Below, piece by piece: positions 1 to 14,100 of a stretch of DNA of 64,000 nt; within the stretch, counting starts at the first letter, position 1; each line of letters opens with the position of its first letter. The stretch lies in NCBI GenBank assembly GCA_035041965.1, contig JAPYMA010000822.1:57607-121606 (forward strand). Reading direction: 5' to 3'. The notes under the pieces are model-generated. The model ran no database searches and was not told the origin of the DNA. It was given only the letters and a program-made list of their open reading frames with translations. This DNA comes from Anisakis pegreffii (Eukaryota; Nematoda; Chromadorea; Rhabditida; Anisakidae). The position numbers and the translations under genes were made by a program.

Positions 1-535
1 AATTCAATTGACTATCAATCAGTCATCTGATACAGATTACTTGGCTATCAATTTAGGCATATATTAACCATAACTGAACGTTTCATTTTGAAATATCTCA
101 TTGGATATGATGAGTTCAACGTATAAGGCAATAATAACATTTGACTGAGAAGTATTTGGTTGCAGATAACGAATTGTCTCAGTGGAATCGCAGCAATTAT
201 CCAATCCGACAGTAAATTGCTGTGAACATTCAACATTGGAATGCTTCCTTCAACACACGCAGCAATTGTTCGTCAACAAGTCACACTCTCAATGAAGAAA
301 CCATTATCTCCCCAACTCACAATCAAAAGGAATGCTTTTGAACAATATAATGCTCATATAGAGAAGAGGATTGTAGAAATGAAAACTTATTAGAAATCGA
401 TTCGAGAGATTTGACAAGGAGACCAGTGATTGAATGTATCAACATAAGACGACGTAGATTTCAGTAATTTATGCCCATAACAAAAACACTGTACGCAAAT
501 AGACGAAGAATATGTGAAATAAAGGAATTTCATAC

Positions 536-3500
536 CTGTGTGCCACTCAAAGGTCCACCCACGTACCCGCGGTCTCCTTTCGGACCTGGATAGCCTGGTG
601 GACCCATTGGACCTCGCTCACCTCGCTCTCCCTTTGGACCTGGTGAACCCTGAAAGCATAATTTAATTGCAACATACTTTTGAGATGAAAAACTTCAATC
701 CCTCAATCACGAAGGTGCTTGCAAACTTTTTTTGATTTGGCTTTCCAAAAACAAGCAGCCGTAACGTTTTAAAAAGAAATATTACAACTCACCGGTACAC
801 CTTTCGGTCCATCCAGTCCAATCGGCCCCTGCAATCAGCTTAATTGAAATGATTCGAATCGCACCTAATCTTCAATCAAATTGACTACCGTCTGATGGAA
901 AATGTTTCAAACGATTTTTAAAACATGGATAACCGCATACATTTAAATCTTCTAATGCGGAGTGAAATCAAATTCACCGAGTATAGATGATGAAATATGA
1001 AAATTTCTTTCACATCTACATTAAAATTATAGGACGGTGCTTCATTGAAAAACTGATAGAACTTTCATATAGAACATACAGGGAAGCCGGGGTAACCTCG
1101 AACGCCTTTCGCACCCTGAAACAAAAACGTTTCAAAATGATCTATCTTTGAATAGAAAGAAGAATGACGGAAGTATTCTGAGTGTTCTTGAAGGAATAAC
1201 TTTAATAATACATGCTCAATTGAACATTTCAAGGGATTAAGTTGCGAGTTATGATGAATAGAAAACAATTTGATATGATCTGATCTGATCGGGAAAGTCC
1301 ATTTATCGATTGCCTTGAAAGAAGGGCTGGAAATCCACTGCGCCGTTCAATTAATCGCTAATGAGAATTCAAATCGTATGCAATTGCTGTTACAAACGAG
1401 CCACAGCTAATCACAACACTTTATCGACCAATCATGCATTTATTTGAAAGATTGAGAATAACTTTTCCAGCACGAATTATATGAGTGATGAATTTGAATG
1501 TTGAAATGAAACTGATATTATTCTGAAAAACGCATACACACGCACGTACACAAAATACCGAGCGAGATTCACTGTTCTAAAGAGTTTAAAAATTAGAGAA
1601 GGTCAGAGTGGCACATACAGGAGGGCCAGGTGATCCAGGAACACCTCGAAGTTGAATGGATTGGCCACTTGGTGAATAGAGAAATCCGAATGACCGCAAC
1701 TGACGTCGGGAAAGTTTGTCAAGTGACTGCAAAAACCATCACCACTTGCGTACAATCGCAATACAACAACAACAATTCTAGGTTCATAATCAGCCTTTTT
1801 GGAGCGCAACTGTAATGTTACACACGTGCTTGTAGAACTTTAAACAGGGTTTTTTGAAATCAACTGTGCAAAACTCTCATACGGCTTCATGAAAAATCAT
1901 ATTTCGACGAAGATTGAAACAACAGGAAAACAATACAACTGGCATGCACTAACAATGGGTAACCAACAAATTCAAATGTAATTTTGAACATTTCATACGA
2001 TTGATTAATGAAACAAATCAAAAGAATGATAAAGGAACATATAAAGGTGGAAGCATGCATACAATTGATTTTCCAGCCATTCTCCATATTGATGCATCTA
2101 CGCGTGGACGAATCAAGCGACTAGTTTTTCGATTTGAAGAAGATGCCTAGAGTATAGAACCGCATAACCAATGTGGTACATTCAAAAATTCATACTGAAC
2201 GGAATGATAATCAAGCGAACTCAACAAATGCACACGATTACAAGTGAATAGTTTTCTACTGAATTTGCATTTTTGCAGATAAAGTGATTTACTTCCAGGT
2301 TTTGCTTTGATTCTGATAGCGGATTTACTATGTTGTATTATCTAATTTATGAAACACTCGTTTACGGTAGCGTAAAGCTTTTTCCTAACCCAGTCATGCG
2401 TATGTAAACAAAAATAAATGTTTGCGTATATCAATTACTGGCCGATATGCAAATAAGTATATATTTTCTTATGCAAGCAAATCAGTACACACTATGCTGT
2501 GTATTTCGATTTATTCACGTTAATGTTATTACGCGACGTGCTAATGCTGGAGTATCACATTTTTTTATTAACTCATAGTTTCGTCCTGCATGCTTCCAGT
2601 TTCTTTCATACAATTTTTTCAATGAATCTTCAAGACTGAAAAACGAAACGGCTTGTCTTTTCTTTCAAATGAACGAGACACTGCGTCGATTATTTGGGAT
2701 TAATCCATGAATGAATCACTTGAATTAGAAAATAACCTACCGGTGGTCCTGGTGGGCCAGGCTCTCCCTTTGGACCTGAAATAATGCAATAGTTTATAAA
2801 GGCTTTTCACTAATTATTAGCCCTCTCAATCTTACATTTCACATTTTATATCATAAGATTTTTAGAGAAGTTTCATGCACGAAAGTGGCCCTCAGCAATG
2901 TGCTACAGCAAACACTTCATCGAAAACATTGCTGATGCGCTGTCATGATCTATCGCTAAAATTATTTGTTATCATACTGACATTAAGTAGTTTGCATAAG
3001 AAGATGAGTTATGTGAACTAATAAATCATGTCAGCTGTCGTGAAATGTGGTTCACTGATCATATTCTGATTGACTGATTGCACATCCGTTATAGAGGAAT
3101 GTTTCTGTGCATAATCGATGTTCGTTTATATAAACATTGAATTTTGTTGCTTTTAATTTCGTAAACAATCGATCCACATTAACTGACGGCCCTAGTGGAT
3201 TTCAATGACATTATCTGCAGCAACACCAAAATCCGTCAGCACTCTGATGAAGAGATCAAATGGACAGCATCGCGATTGTGTTCAAAGTATATAAGCGTTA
3301 ATTGATGCAAGACTTCTGTGTGAATGAATTTGTAATCGTTGTTTAAAAAAGCGCTTAGGATCGTCAACGAGCTGTTTGGCTGAGGCCATACATTATTATT
3401 GCGTCATCAAATAGCACCGAACAATCAATCGACGTCGTCGATTGTGGATGGTATGCAATGTGCCGACGCATAATGCGATTTCAGTTGCGAAAACATCTTT

Positions 3501-6500
3501 GCTCTCTCAAACACTCTAATCGTTAACGATGCTATTGTAAGTGGTAATCGTACTGATTTATAATACTATTATTATTTCTAATAAAAATAATAATTGCAAT
3601 ATAATAATGGCGATAATAATAATGTTAGTGACTGCGATAATATTAACTGATATAATGATAATTTATAGTAATTTAACAATAATGGCACCAGTAACAGCAA
3701 TTGTAACAATAATATCATTAATGATAAAAATGAAAACAGTAATAAAAAAGTGATTAAAATAGAAAAAATATTGACAAGAGAGTATCATTAATCAAGTGTT
3801 TCGGTCATTCATAACGTAAAGACATCATCTTAACTCAATATTAGTCCTAGCACATAACGACTGATTTTGTATTTGATTTATTTATTCACTGAGCGATGAC
3901 GATGGAATCAAATGATAAGTTTAATGAGCAATCATCATGTTAAGCACACATTTGGATGATGCGTACGCGGCAAACAATTAAAATATTCAATTTTACTTAC
4001 CTGGAGGGCACAGGCACTGATTGTCCGTATACAATGCCCTCGCGCTCCTGCTTGCGTAATTTCGTTCAGAAATTTCATCAGCCTGGAAACGAAATTTTGT
4101 ATTCTCAATTATCAAAAATGTTTTTCTGGGAGCATTTTGAAGTATCCAAGAAACAAGAGAAATTAATTCATCGGAAGCACTCCACCAAAAACAAATTCAA
4201 TTTGGAACCACTTCATAGTTGTTCATCAAAGAATTTTGATGAACGTGGGAACTCAGTGTGTTAAGATGTCAATTCATTTAAATGCTTTTTCACTTTATTC
4301 GTCAATCTCAATCAGCATCTAACAGCAAATCACAACACAACATTTTGATGACATCATATTAAGGCTTTCAAACCACCCGCTGAGAAATAACCGCGTGGGA
4401 ACGCAACTAGATGGAATAAATTTAGAAATCTTTGTCTGCTGAACATATTCTTAACTGAGCTTCCTCAACTCACATATAAGCATGCATCAATCGTTTGAAG
4501 CAATAACTCCAAACTGATTCGTGCACAACTTACAAAGCATTGCTAGATGTACTTGAATGTATTTATGTGCCACTTCCATTAGCAATTAATCTCACTGGAT
4601 TTTTTTTAGTAATTCCTTTTTTTTGCAATTCAATTCCCCAAAAATCGTTACTAAATGAGTCAGAAAGGATTGGAGTGTTAAGTGATGAGTTTATGTTTCA
4701 GTTGAACAATTTGCAAACGTCTTTATACTAACTGCACTGACTGACGGCTGTTCAGCTATGCAAGTAGCAAGGTGATATACATCGCACTTTGAACGATGGC
4801 GTCGTAAACTACTTTCTTAGCAAACAATACTATGACGCTCTACGCCTTTATCGCGTTTCTGATCGAAGGCGCATTCAGAAGATTTGTGTAGTGATTTCGG
4901 TGATATAGTGAGGGGTCACTACCGAAGCCTTCTGCAGAATTGGAGATTTCGTTTCGATACGCAGCAATTAAAAAAATAGCAACGGCGATTTTCAGTTATT
5001 GTAATGAGAAAAAAAAACAAGCTACTAAACGGTTTAGATCACCTTCGAACAAAAATTACTGGGCAAAAAGCAACACGTCAGCTGCTGATTAACTCTGTGA
5101 AAGTATTGTTGAAGTCAATAACAAAGAACAAAATTGCGTACTAGCGATGACTGCTGCAAATATGACGACTATCTGTACTGAATTAAAAATTAAACACTTT
5201 ACGATGAAACAGTCACCGAATAAAAAGCTGGCGAAAATTGCGACTGAGATTATCGTTGATGCATAACAAAGATTCCTAGAGATATACGTTTGTATGAGGC
5301 TATAAATCAGATAAATTTACATGACACCATGCATATGTGCAACTGGTACACATTTGCGAACGGAACGAAAGCTTTCGCGATGTTTATGTAAGACGTACTA
5401 TGAATGGAAGCAAATCTGTAAATTGTTACAGGATCAGCTTTAAATGTCACAGGATCAGCTTTAATTCACTGATGATTTTGTGTGTTTGCTTTGCGTTAGA
5501 ATGCGTTATGAATTGAACACACTATCAAGGGTTATCCAAAATATTTCAACGAAGAACAAAAATTTTGTGTCATTGAACAACTGGTGTAGTGAAGGCGGGA
5601 AATGGAATAAGGACAATTTGGCATCTAGGTAATGGAAAGAAAGAAAGACGGAATAGGAGCTGACATCCCCAAGTAGTGTTAAATTCAATTGGCCACTAAC
5701 AGCCAATTGGCCACACTCTTTGTCTCATTCTCATCATGTTCAACCATTGTTTTAGCAGATGGTAGAGCCTTTAATGCCTTAAACCATACGTAGACGTTGA
5801 CATTTAACAGTACAACCATGCATTCTTATAATTGCTTCTTAATGAGACGAATTACGTAAAACATAATTGATCAAAGAATATGAATAAGTTCGTAAAGCAT
5901 TAAAAAAACCCTTCTAGAAACCCCCTTCTACCAAAATTTCTAATATCTGCAGTATTTAATGCCTTCTATGTGAAGAGCCCAGAAACGGATTATTTTGACC
6001 GTTATTTACAATATTGTTCTGAATGTGTTCGATGGTTTTTTCTTCTCACAATTTCTATTTTCGTTATGGATATCGAATTGTTATTTTCTTGAGAATCATT
6101 TGATGTTATAATTTGTCTGAACGTAACTAGCTGCCATTAAGACTGGACTATCTGGAACTTAGGTCAGGCGTAATTACATCTCTACGGCAGCTTATTACGA
6201 AATTTTACAACTGCATTCGGCTCTTTTACAGCGCGTTCACAACCGCTATCTCTGCTGACAGAAAGAAGATCTTATCAAATAACATGTGCAGTTGATATAA
6301 TGGATTGATTGCAAATGCTTTATTATTACTTCCTATGTAATATTTCACCTGTGTGCTTCAATGAACTAATTCCTGAGATTCTTCATTTCAACAATGAAAC
6401 GCCAATCAGTAAGTTGTCCAAAATCATTTAATAAAATGGGGTGTGTGTGTTATTCATTTGATGGCTTTCACCACTTGGCATCTTGAACTGTTTTTGGAAA

Positions 6501-7984
6501 AATAATGACTACAGCAGTTTATTGTTGTTTATGAAAAAAGGTAATTGAATATTGAAGACTAATTTAGGTCCAAAGAGGTTTTGCAATTCGTTTGCCAAAG
6601 AGAATGATCACATGAGAAAAGGGTGAAGCATAACACACCTGTCATTTATTTGCATAGTGCACATCTGTATATATGAAAGCAAAGAAGGCCAAACAAGAGA
6701 AACGCGAAGATCAATCCTCAACGCAGTTCGTATACATCAGTTTATCACCGAAAGTTTATTTCAACGAGAACTATCACATTATCGTGAAATAGAAAATTGC
6801 GATGTAAAGCAATAATGATGAATCGCTAGTGTATTTTTTTAAGTTTTTTAGCCAGATGCTATGCTAGATAAGAGTCGAATTATGTGCTCGTCTATCATCA
6901 TCGCATATTCAGTTCAGTTGTGAACAACATGTTTAATTAGATCATCTTATGTTATTTAATCACTCAATTCATCGAGTTTGCTGTAAAACATGGAAAACAC
7001 TGGAATGTTTCTATTTTTTAAATGGCGCCAGGAAGCAGCACTACGAAACATTCTATTGGCACCATTGTAACTTACAACCAGCAGTTACTGAAAACAAGCT
7101 CAGAGATTGTATCAGGAAGATAGGTGGCAATTTAAAAGTACATACAAATCTTTTGACATGTTTTCGCATCAACCAAGATTAATCTATACAACTGAAACAA
7201 TTTATGTCTTCAGTGAAGAAATCCACTCTGCAGCATTAATCAATGACAAAAATTTTGCGCCAAGTTGCTAATTTAACGAGAACTGCTTTCGCTCAGCCGA
7301 AAGTCCTCCGTTGCAGTAGCTCTTAGAAGGTTTCATTCAAACGCTATTGATGAACCGAATGCTTTGGTGAACTTCGATTAGTACTTTTTGCTGGTACTGC
7401 ATTAAAAAACTGCAGCAGCAAGCATAGCACATGCCTCAGACCCAAGATTAACTGTACCGTCAAAACAGATTGTATCATGAATGAAGAAACATAACTGGGA
7501 ATTGAGCGGTGATTAAATAACTCAAGACCACTATTGGATTCAAAAGTTGCAACTATCAACTTACCTTCGAAGTCGAAATATTTCTTGATTTAGCAGATGA
7601 AATTGTAGCGCAATGTTCTTCCACCCATCTTATCCTTTCTTCAAGTCTCGAAATTCGAATATGCTGTACACCAGTAAAAGCAGTTAAACAAAGCAATAAA
7701 GTGGCAGCAATAATCTTGAGCAATGCAGTATGGCAAATTGCAGTATTGCAATTGGAATCATTTTGATTTGGGTAACAAAAACAATTTGTAGAGCATTTCC
7801 TTCGTTTACGACCATCATCATATTTAACGATGCAACAATTGGATGCTGATAAAACACTATTATTGTCTGAATAATGACAGTTTTTTTGGTGTGATTGATG
7901 AGTCTCATTCGCTCTCAACTGCGTTATGGCTACCGCTAAGGGGCGGTAAACCATTGTCGAGCGATCCTCAGGTTGTGATATCAT
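536..7984 (-). CDS. Type II transmembrane collagen (MACIT/COL-99-like), 5' part, seven exons
   Basis: Exons on the minus strand are 7984-7565, 4082-4001, 2775-2741, 1726-1619, 1115-1080, 828-793 and 649-536. Phases agree throughout, giving 277 codons before the model leaves the window. Exon 1 encodes a Cys-rich cytosolic head with a KRRK stretch, a membrane span at about residues 86-106, and a short coiled coil (ISRLEERIRWVEEH). Exon 2 carries a furin-like RSAR and ends in CLCPPG, which joins in phase to PKGEPGPPGPP. A non-collagen linker follows (SLDKLSRRQLRSFGF onward), then pure Gly-X-Y exons, two of exactly 36 bp. Uncleaved anchor, coiled coil, furin site and interrupted triple helix are the known plan of membrane-associated collagens, which act at the cell surface and are shed. 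The start is the first in-frame ATG after an in-frame TGA. Extra exons in the long introns, especially 4083-7564, cannot be excluded. A cuticle collagen is less likely given the long cytosolic head. Confidence 0.8.
3541..3753. repeat. AAT/ATA-rich low-complexity stretch
   Basis: A diffuse run of aat, ata and aac trinucleotides inside a collagen intron. The open frame through it, rich in Ile, Met and Asn, reflects the composition and not a gene. Confidence 0.6.
4083..7564 (-). other. Long collagen intron 1
   Basis: No exon with good boundaries was seen here. A short direct duplication of about 20 bases around 'acaggatcagcttta' lies near 5427-5461. Small open frames on both strands look like chance. 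Confidence 0.5.
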
Positions 7985-8208
7985 TTTGCACAAAATAATT
8001 CAGCATATAGAAGTGCTTCGGCGGCCTGTTGCCTTGCCGTTACGAGCCTCTGTACCGCAGATAATCACAATGTTGCCAGTATGTTGATCCACAGCAAAAA
8101 AATATAATAACGCTAACAAACTGTTCAACAACCACTGCGATAGCACTCGCACCAACGCTATGTGCCGCCTTGCCTTGGGAAACACCTTCCTAGACTACAC
8201 CTCAATGA
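7985..8208 (-). promoter_or_regulatory. Probable 5' leader of the collagen gene with splice-acceptor-like start
   Basis: A strong acceptor (CTTTTTCAG on the minus strand, ending at 8209) lies about 225 bases upstream of the collagen ATG. It could be a cis or spliced-leader acceptor. The intervening leader has no ATG until a 12-codon upstream frame (starting MLNYFVQ) that overlaps the main start codon. Such a frame could dampen translation. This is inference from sequence only. Confidence 0.35.
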
Positions 8209-11100
8209 CTGAAAAAGAAATCACTTTTAGGAGCAATAGTAATTTTATATTTTTTTCAAAGTTCACGTAACAGCTTTTATGAACAAAACGAGTGAACGAG
8301 AAGATTCTAATTTATTTCTAAACAACAAATTGCCTCATATTATTGACTAGTCGAAAAAAACACGGTGCTATGTGCGACGTTGCATTCATCATGAATGTAA
8401 ATCGAGATGTGCTTCATTCACAAAAAGAAATTTAGATGAAACTGATGCTCGTCTTCATCGAATTGTCCAAATGGAGACATTAGTTAATAAAGTTATGCAC
8501 ATGGATGTGCTTACGAATACTTTAGCTACAGAGTTGCACCATTACGGCATTTCTACAAATTTCAACTCAATTGTTTTTGCCTACTTTCGCTATGATCGCA
8601 TGAGCAAGACAATCAACAAATAGTGTATCGCTAGAGAACAGTCATTTCTTTGCTTTATTAAGAGTAATTTCGGGTTGTTTATTTAAAGCATAAGTGAAGC
8701 AATTTTTGCTTGGCAAAATTCATGTGTTTACAAACGAATAAATATTCATCAATAAATGAGTCATGAATGGGATCGGGAATGATGCAAGCTTGCATGAAGT
8801 TTCATTGTACTGGGAGTGGTACCGTCAGGATAGCGTATTCTGAAGGTCTGCATCGTTACATTTCCAACTCTCAATCCTATTCTCTTATTTTCTCAGTCCA
8901 TCGACCGCATTTTGTCTTAACACTAAAATAGCAATTAATTATTAAAAAGGCTGCATCTTTTTAGCTTAACAATTGCTAGTTTATCCACAGATGGCTGATT
9001 CGTTCTCTCTGTGCTGCATTTAGAATTTCAGATTTCAGCTTGAAGTTATCTTCCGCTCAAGGTTATTCCTCAGACAACCCCTCGAATGGGAAACCGATTA
9101 GCTTAATCGGTCAGCTTGAACCAGAAAGAACCTTGCAAATTTGGTATCTACTGCACATGCTAACCATTCCAGAACACGCATGATAACAACAATGCTAATG
9201 AAACAGTAATAACAGTGTAATTACTAAAGAGTAATAATAATAGCAGATGCAACAATAGAATTTGATGAACAAATTCGGCAACCGACTGAATGAGACTGGC
9301 CACATAATGTTGAGGGATGCAAACCATACAACTAAGCAGCAAATTGCTTTGTGCATTCTTCCGTAATCCATTTCACAAGGTGTATATACGTATGTATGTA
9401 TATGTGTGTAGATAAAGAGTTATAGCGGAGGTAATGAATGAATAACTGAACGTCGTAACAATCATACTACTGATGAGTAGCACTTAATGAGAAGATATGT
9501 TTCGTACAAGAACGCAAGATAAAAAGTGCAAAAAATATCAATTAAATTTATGGGCTCTCTGAAAAGTGAAATGAGCAAGAATTCAAAAATTGAATTATGA
9601 CGTTTTGGGAATTGCTCTCGGTATTATATGAGTACTTGTAAGCTGAAGAATAGATTTTGAGTCAAAAAATTTTTTATTTTCTCTTCAGTTTGAATAAGCC
9701 GTTACTCACTTTTTGTAAGAATTAAATTTATTCAATTGTAGAGTAAACATTAAAATGTCTAGTCGATCATCAAACATTACTGCCAAATTTGGTGCAGTTA
9801 CAAGACTTGAACGCGTGCGAATGAATCACAGTTCGATGGCATCGAATACGAGAAAATTACTCCAAAGGGGAACTTTTCGAGCGATAGAGGTCTGAATGTG
9901 GATTGGTAGGAAATTTAGATGATGAAGAATGTTTTGGATGAGGTTTTTTTTTGCAAATCTGATCGATTAGCTCTGTGAAAGCACGCAGTCCTGTAGGGTC
10001 CAAAAAGAATGGATGCCGAAAATGCAAGGGAGAATGACAGGTAATAGAAACGAGATATGAATTCAACAGCTGATCAGTTTCATCTCCTGTCTTCTTTTGT
10101 TGATCAGCGTGAGCAATAAATGCAAGTTTGAGTTTGTCTCCAAAAAAAGATGGGGTAACTGTTGTGAAATTGATGAAATGCTCACTGCCATGAAAAGTGA
10201 ACAGTAATGAAGTGAATTCAACATCAAAATCAAATCAAAAGTAATACATACCTTAGCAATTCATCAACAAGTCAATGAGCTTAATCACCTCTTTTATTGA
10301 TGCTCTATCAACTGACACCACCTTTTCATTAAATGATCAATTTCAGCGATAAGATCAGCACTATATCAAACTAATAACGCACCGAATATATAATCGTTTT
10401 TCCTTGCTGTGCTTGGTTAATTGCTTCAAATAGAGTGGATTAATCCAGTGCAAACACATGTATTTGAAACAGTTAACATGTTCTATGTGAAAACAATGTG
10501 TATTTATTCAGCACGAGAATCCATTAGAACTGATGTGAAAATGGGGTTTCAAGGCAGATGTTCTCAACAATAAACACTTACATAAGCATAATATGGCATT
10601 GACATTCACTCTAGATTCATCCTCTCACATTAGCATCTTGGTCTAACTCATTCAACTTCTCTTCAATATGTCAATTTTTACCGTCCTCAATGGGCGTATA
10701 CTCACTGCTTGATGAGTTAACAAAAATTTGGCATTTCCGAGCCATAGGAGGGGAAGTTTAGCTTACAAGGATCAGATTTGATCAGTAAAGTGAATGAAAT
10801 AGAATACAAATGAAATTGAATAAGATGAGCTATTTTACGAATGAAAAATGAGTGTTGTATTTCCTTCGAAACTTCATCTCTGCTAACCTCAATGATTTGG
10901 AGTTAAGTTTGGAAACGTGTATAAAAGCGCGATGTCGGAGATATTTGATATAGCAGTCAGGTGGCCATTTTTTGACGCCTATTGGTGTTCTTTACTTCAT
11001 TACTTGGTCTAACTGTTTGTAAACAGTGGTGTGATAGGATGCACATAGCTCACAAATATACTGTTATTCAACATTAGTAATTATCAGTAAAGGAAAAGAG
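8209..11100. other. No gene seen
   Basis: Only short frames of chance character on both strands. A short TATG/TGTG-rich patch lies near 9379-9410. Confidence 0.45.
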
Positions 11101-11113
11101 TTATTTATCAGTC

Positions 11114-11195
11114 TCTGCGAGAACTCAGTTGGTAGAGCATCCGTCCAGAAACTGGTATGCCGCAGGTTCGAGTCTCGTTTATGAGCAAGGTTTAC
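11114..11195 (+). repeat. tRNA-like sequence, probable SINE head or tRNA pseudogene
   Basis: It has an A-box-like 'aactcagttggtagagc' followed at normal tRNA spacing by a B-box 'ggttcgagtctcg'. The anticodon arm does not pair as a normal 5-bp stem with a 7-base loop, and the acceptor arms do not match. It therefore reads as a decayed tRNA or the pol III promoter head of a SINE rather than a working tRNA. Confidence 0.45.
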
Positions 11196-11199
11196 ACGA

Positions 11200-14100
11200 G
11201 AAAGGATGTTATAGTAATGTTGTAAAAGAATTCCCCAATCAGAATGTAACTTATTTTAAAGGAGAGAACATCTCAAAAGATTTTCGATTTTAACTCAAGA
11301 GTAGAAGAGTTGAAACAACTGTACTAGGACCCATTAATTGGACGGATTGTGCGTAGAATACAGTACTATACTATAGAAATATTTAAGTCAAAATTATAAT
11401 TTGAATGTGAAAACAAAATCGATTTTTTTTCATTTTTTAAAATTAGGATTTCAATTGATAAACATAAATAAATAATAATAGAAGCAATCAAAAATGCAAC
11501 TGGTTTTCGATTGCATCTTCCAAAATCACATTGAAATACTGAACATTTGATAATCTGAAACAGGGGCAGAAATTATACCCACTTACTTTTGCAATTGATC
11601 ATAATATAACGAATCGAAGTTCCTAAAACGTTCTTATTTGCAATAACGAAAGACCATAGAGAAACAGTTCAAAAGAGTCAACAAGTAACAAAAGTCAAGA
11701 AAAACATAAATTCAGTGCTAAAGAGAGCACTGTACTTGACCGGAAATAAGGGCTGTCAACTTAGAAGACGTTGTGGTGATTTGTCAACCTCAGCAGATCG
11801 ACACATACTCATTCGAAAATTGAAATTTACAAAGTCCCACCCTATCTATCATTGCCCTTCGACCCGCCTCCCAACTTTTTACTGGCATCATAATCCTTTA
11901 TCTCTTTCTTCATGTAGTGCTCAGTTGAGGCTAATTTTCTTTAATAACAATGTTTCATGCTCTTGGTCAACAGCACTATTTCGCATTATTTATCTCTTCT
12001 CATCTAACAATAAGAATCCCATTTTTTGAGGTTGCCTACTATCTGAAAATTTAAGCATATTCAGTAATAATTTTGATCCTGCTCATACCTCATTACTTTC
12101 AACAATCATTCCACATCCAAAATCCTTTCAATATTGGATTTATTCATTCTTTTAATCCAACAATGATCAATTTTTAGTAGTGTGTAGTATTGGCCTGCAT
12201 AAAGAATTGAATTTAAAAATTTTTTGCGTATCACTTATGATGTGATGTCACACACAATATTGCACATGAAACATTAGTCCAGGTTTGGTCCACGAGTACT
12301 TCTTCACTCCTCTTCAAAACGACTGCCCATAAGGGCTGAAAAAATAGTGGGATTGGCATGGCTGCAACAAGAATGGTGCAAGGGATAAAATAATCAGTGG
12401 AGCTTTAATCTAAGAAACGTTGATAAAATTTCGCTCTTAACGTAAGTTGAATGTGATAAACACGAAATTGATAGGACAATTAACTAAAGCAAACGACTGC
12501 AATTTATTTTCGTCTCATTAAGCAAGTAATAACCTACTAATTGCATCAGTTCAAAGAGAAGCGCTGTTACTGAGCTATTAGGCGAATGAATCGTGAAAGT
12601 GGTACGGATAAATTCTCAAAAAAGTTAGGAAAAAAATTCCCTCAAATTGACAGCATTCAGTATTATACTGATGGATCAAGAGTGTCATCTTATTGTTGAT
12701 TGATAAAATCATACCAATTGATCTGAAAAAGATACCTGAATTGTATGTCCGGAGAATGGAGGTATTTGAATAGCGCATTTTGAGAAGTGTAATGAGTTTG
12801 CAAAAAAATTTTTGGTAGTACTTATGAACAAGAGAAACAAGTAACTTAATCCTTTGATAGGAAATACAAATTGATGATGCCAGGCCATTGATGCAAAATA
12901 ATAATTCCTACGTATACTTGCAATCGACTATAACATTAGAATTTTGATTCTAATCAACTCACTCATAAAGCATTCAAACCAATGGGTGTCTAAACGAACT
13001 GTTTTTACCTGTGAATAAGTGCATAGTTCATTAGAATAGGATGGCGTTACGTTCTATATACATCCTCTACCGAGATTTTAATCTTTATTATCTAGAACTG
13101 CTTTCAACTCACTCAAGTGCATGCTGCACAATCATAAACTTGATATTCATATCGAAATTGGTTCAGATCGGTTCAAAAAAAAATCTGTACGACATTAGAA
13201 AAGAACGTCGTGTGTGGTCAATCCATTTGATGAAGTTAGTGGCCGCTGGACGGTTTTAGTCGCAATAAAACAGCTCAATCACTTAAACGTGAGCGGGATA
13301 TTTGCTCAGTAACAGATACAAAAATTTTCGAACATGACATTATGCACTTTCAGTAGATGAGGTAAGATGCTTGTACGCGTGATTACCAAGCCATGAAGAG
13401 TCACAAAAACGATTTCCTAAGATAAAGTTCTGTAATATGCTTACTTCATTTTTTGTGCATTGAGCAAAATATTTTGACGCTCTCTTCACTGTATTCTGAG
13501 AGAAGGAAAGATTTCTGTCATCGTTGGCTGTAAAATAATAATTCCGAGTTTTCCCACGATCGTTCATTATCGGTTGCGCAAAAGTTCTTTCCTTCTTTTG
13601 TACTAAACGCTTTCGAATATTCTATATCAATATTGTGGTAGCCTAAACACAAGATGAACATAATGAATTCAATGACCCTCACTTAAGTGACTGAATCCAA
13701 AAATTGAAAATAGCTTAAGTGTGGCTTACATTAATTAACTTAATAAATTTTGGATCTGATCCTTCTGTAAACATGAACACACTGTTGTCACAATGAATAA
13801 TGGCAGTCACCCTATGAACCCGTTGTGTCATTGACTTTTTGCAACTGCGAAGCTCCAACTGGCTGTAATTCTAATTGACTGATCAAGCAAACACATCATA
13901 TACGCAATTATATGATAGTATAATATCTTTGGATGTGTTGATAAACTGTGAAATCCAGGTTAACGGAGAACTAATGTGTCGAATTTAAAATTCATAAGTG
14001 AAACTGATATAAAGTTGAGGAACACTAATGGTACATATTCGATGGATGCTATGATGAAAAGATTTGCTAGTAAAAATTGGATATTCATATGGGTCATACG

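Noticed and set aside
1603..1809. Longer minus-strand frame overlapping a collagen exon
   Set aside because: It is out of frame with the Gly-X-Y exon 1619-1726, which has matching acceptor, donor and phase with its neighbours.
11114..11195. Functional tRNA gene
   Set aside because: A and B boxes are present, but the anticodon stem and acceptor stem do not pair.
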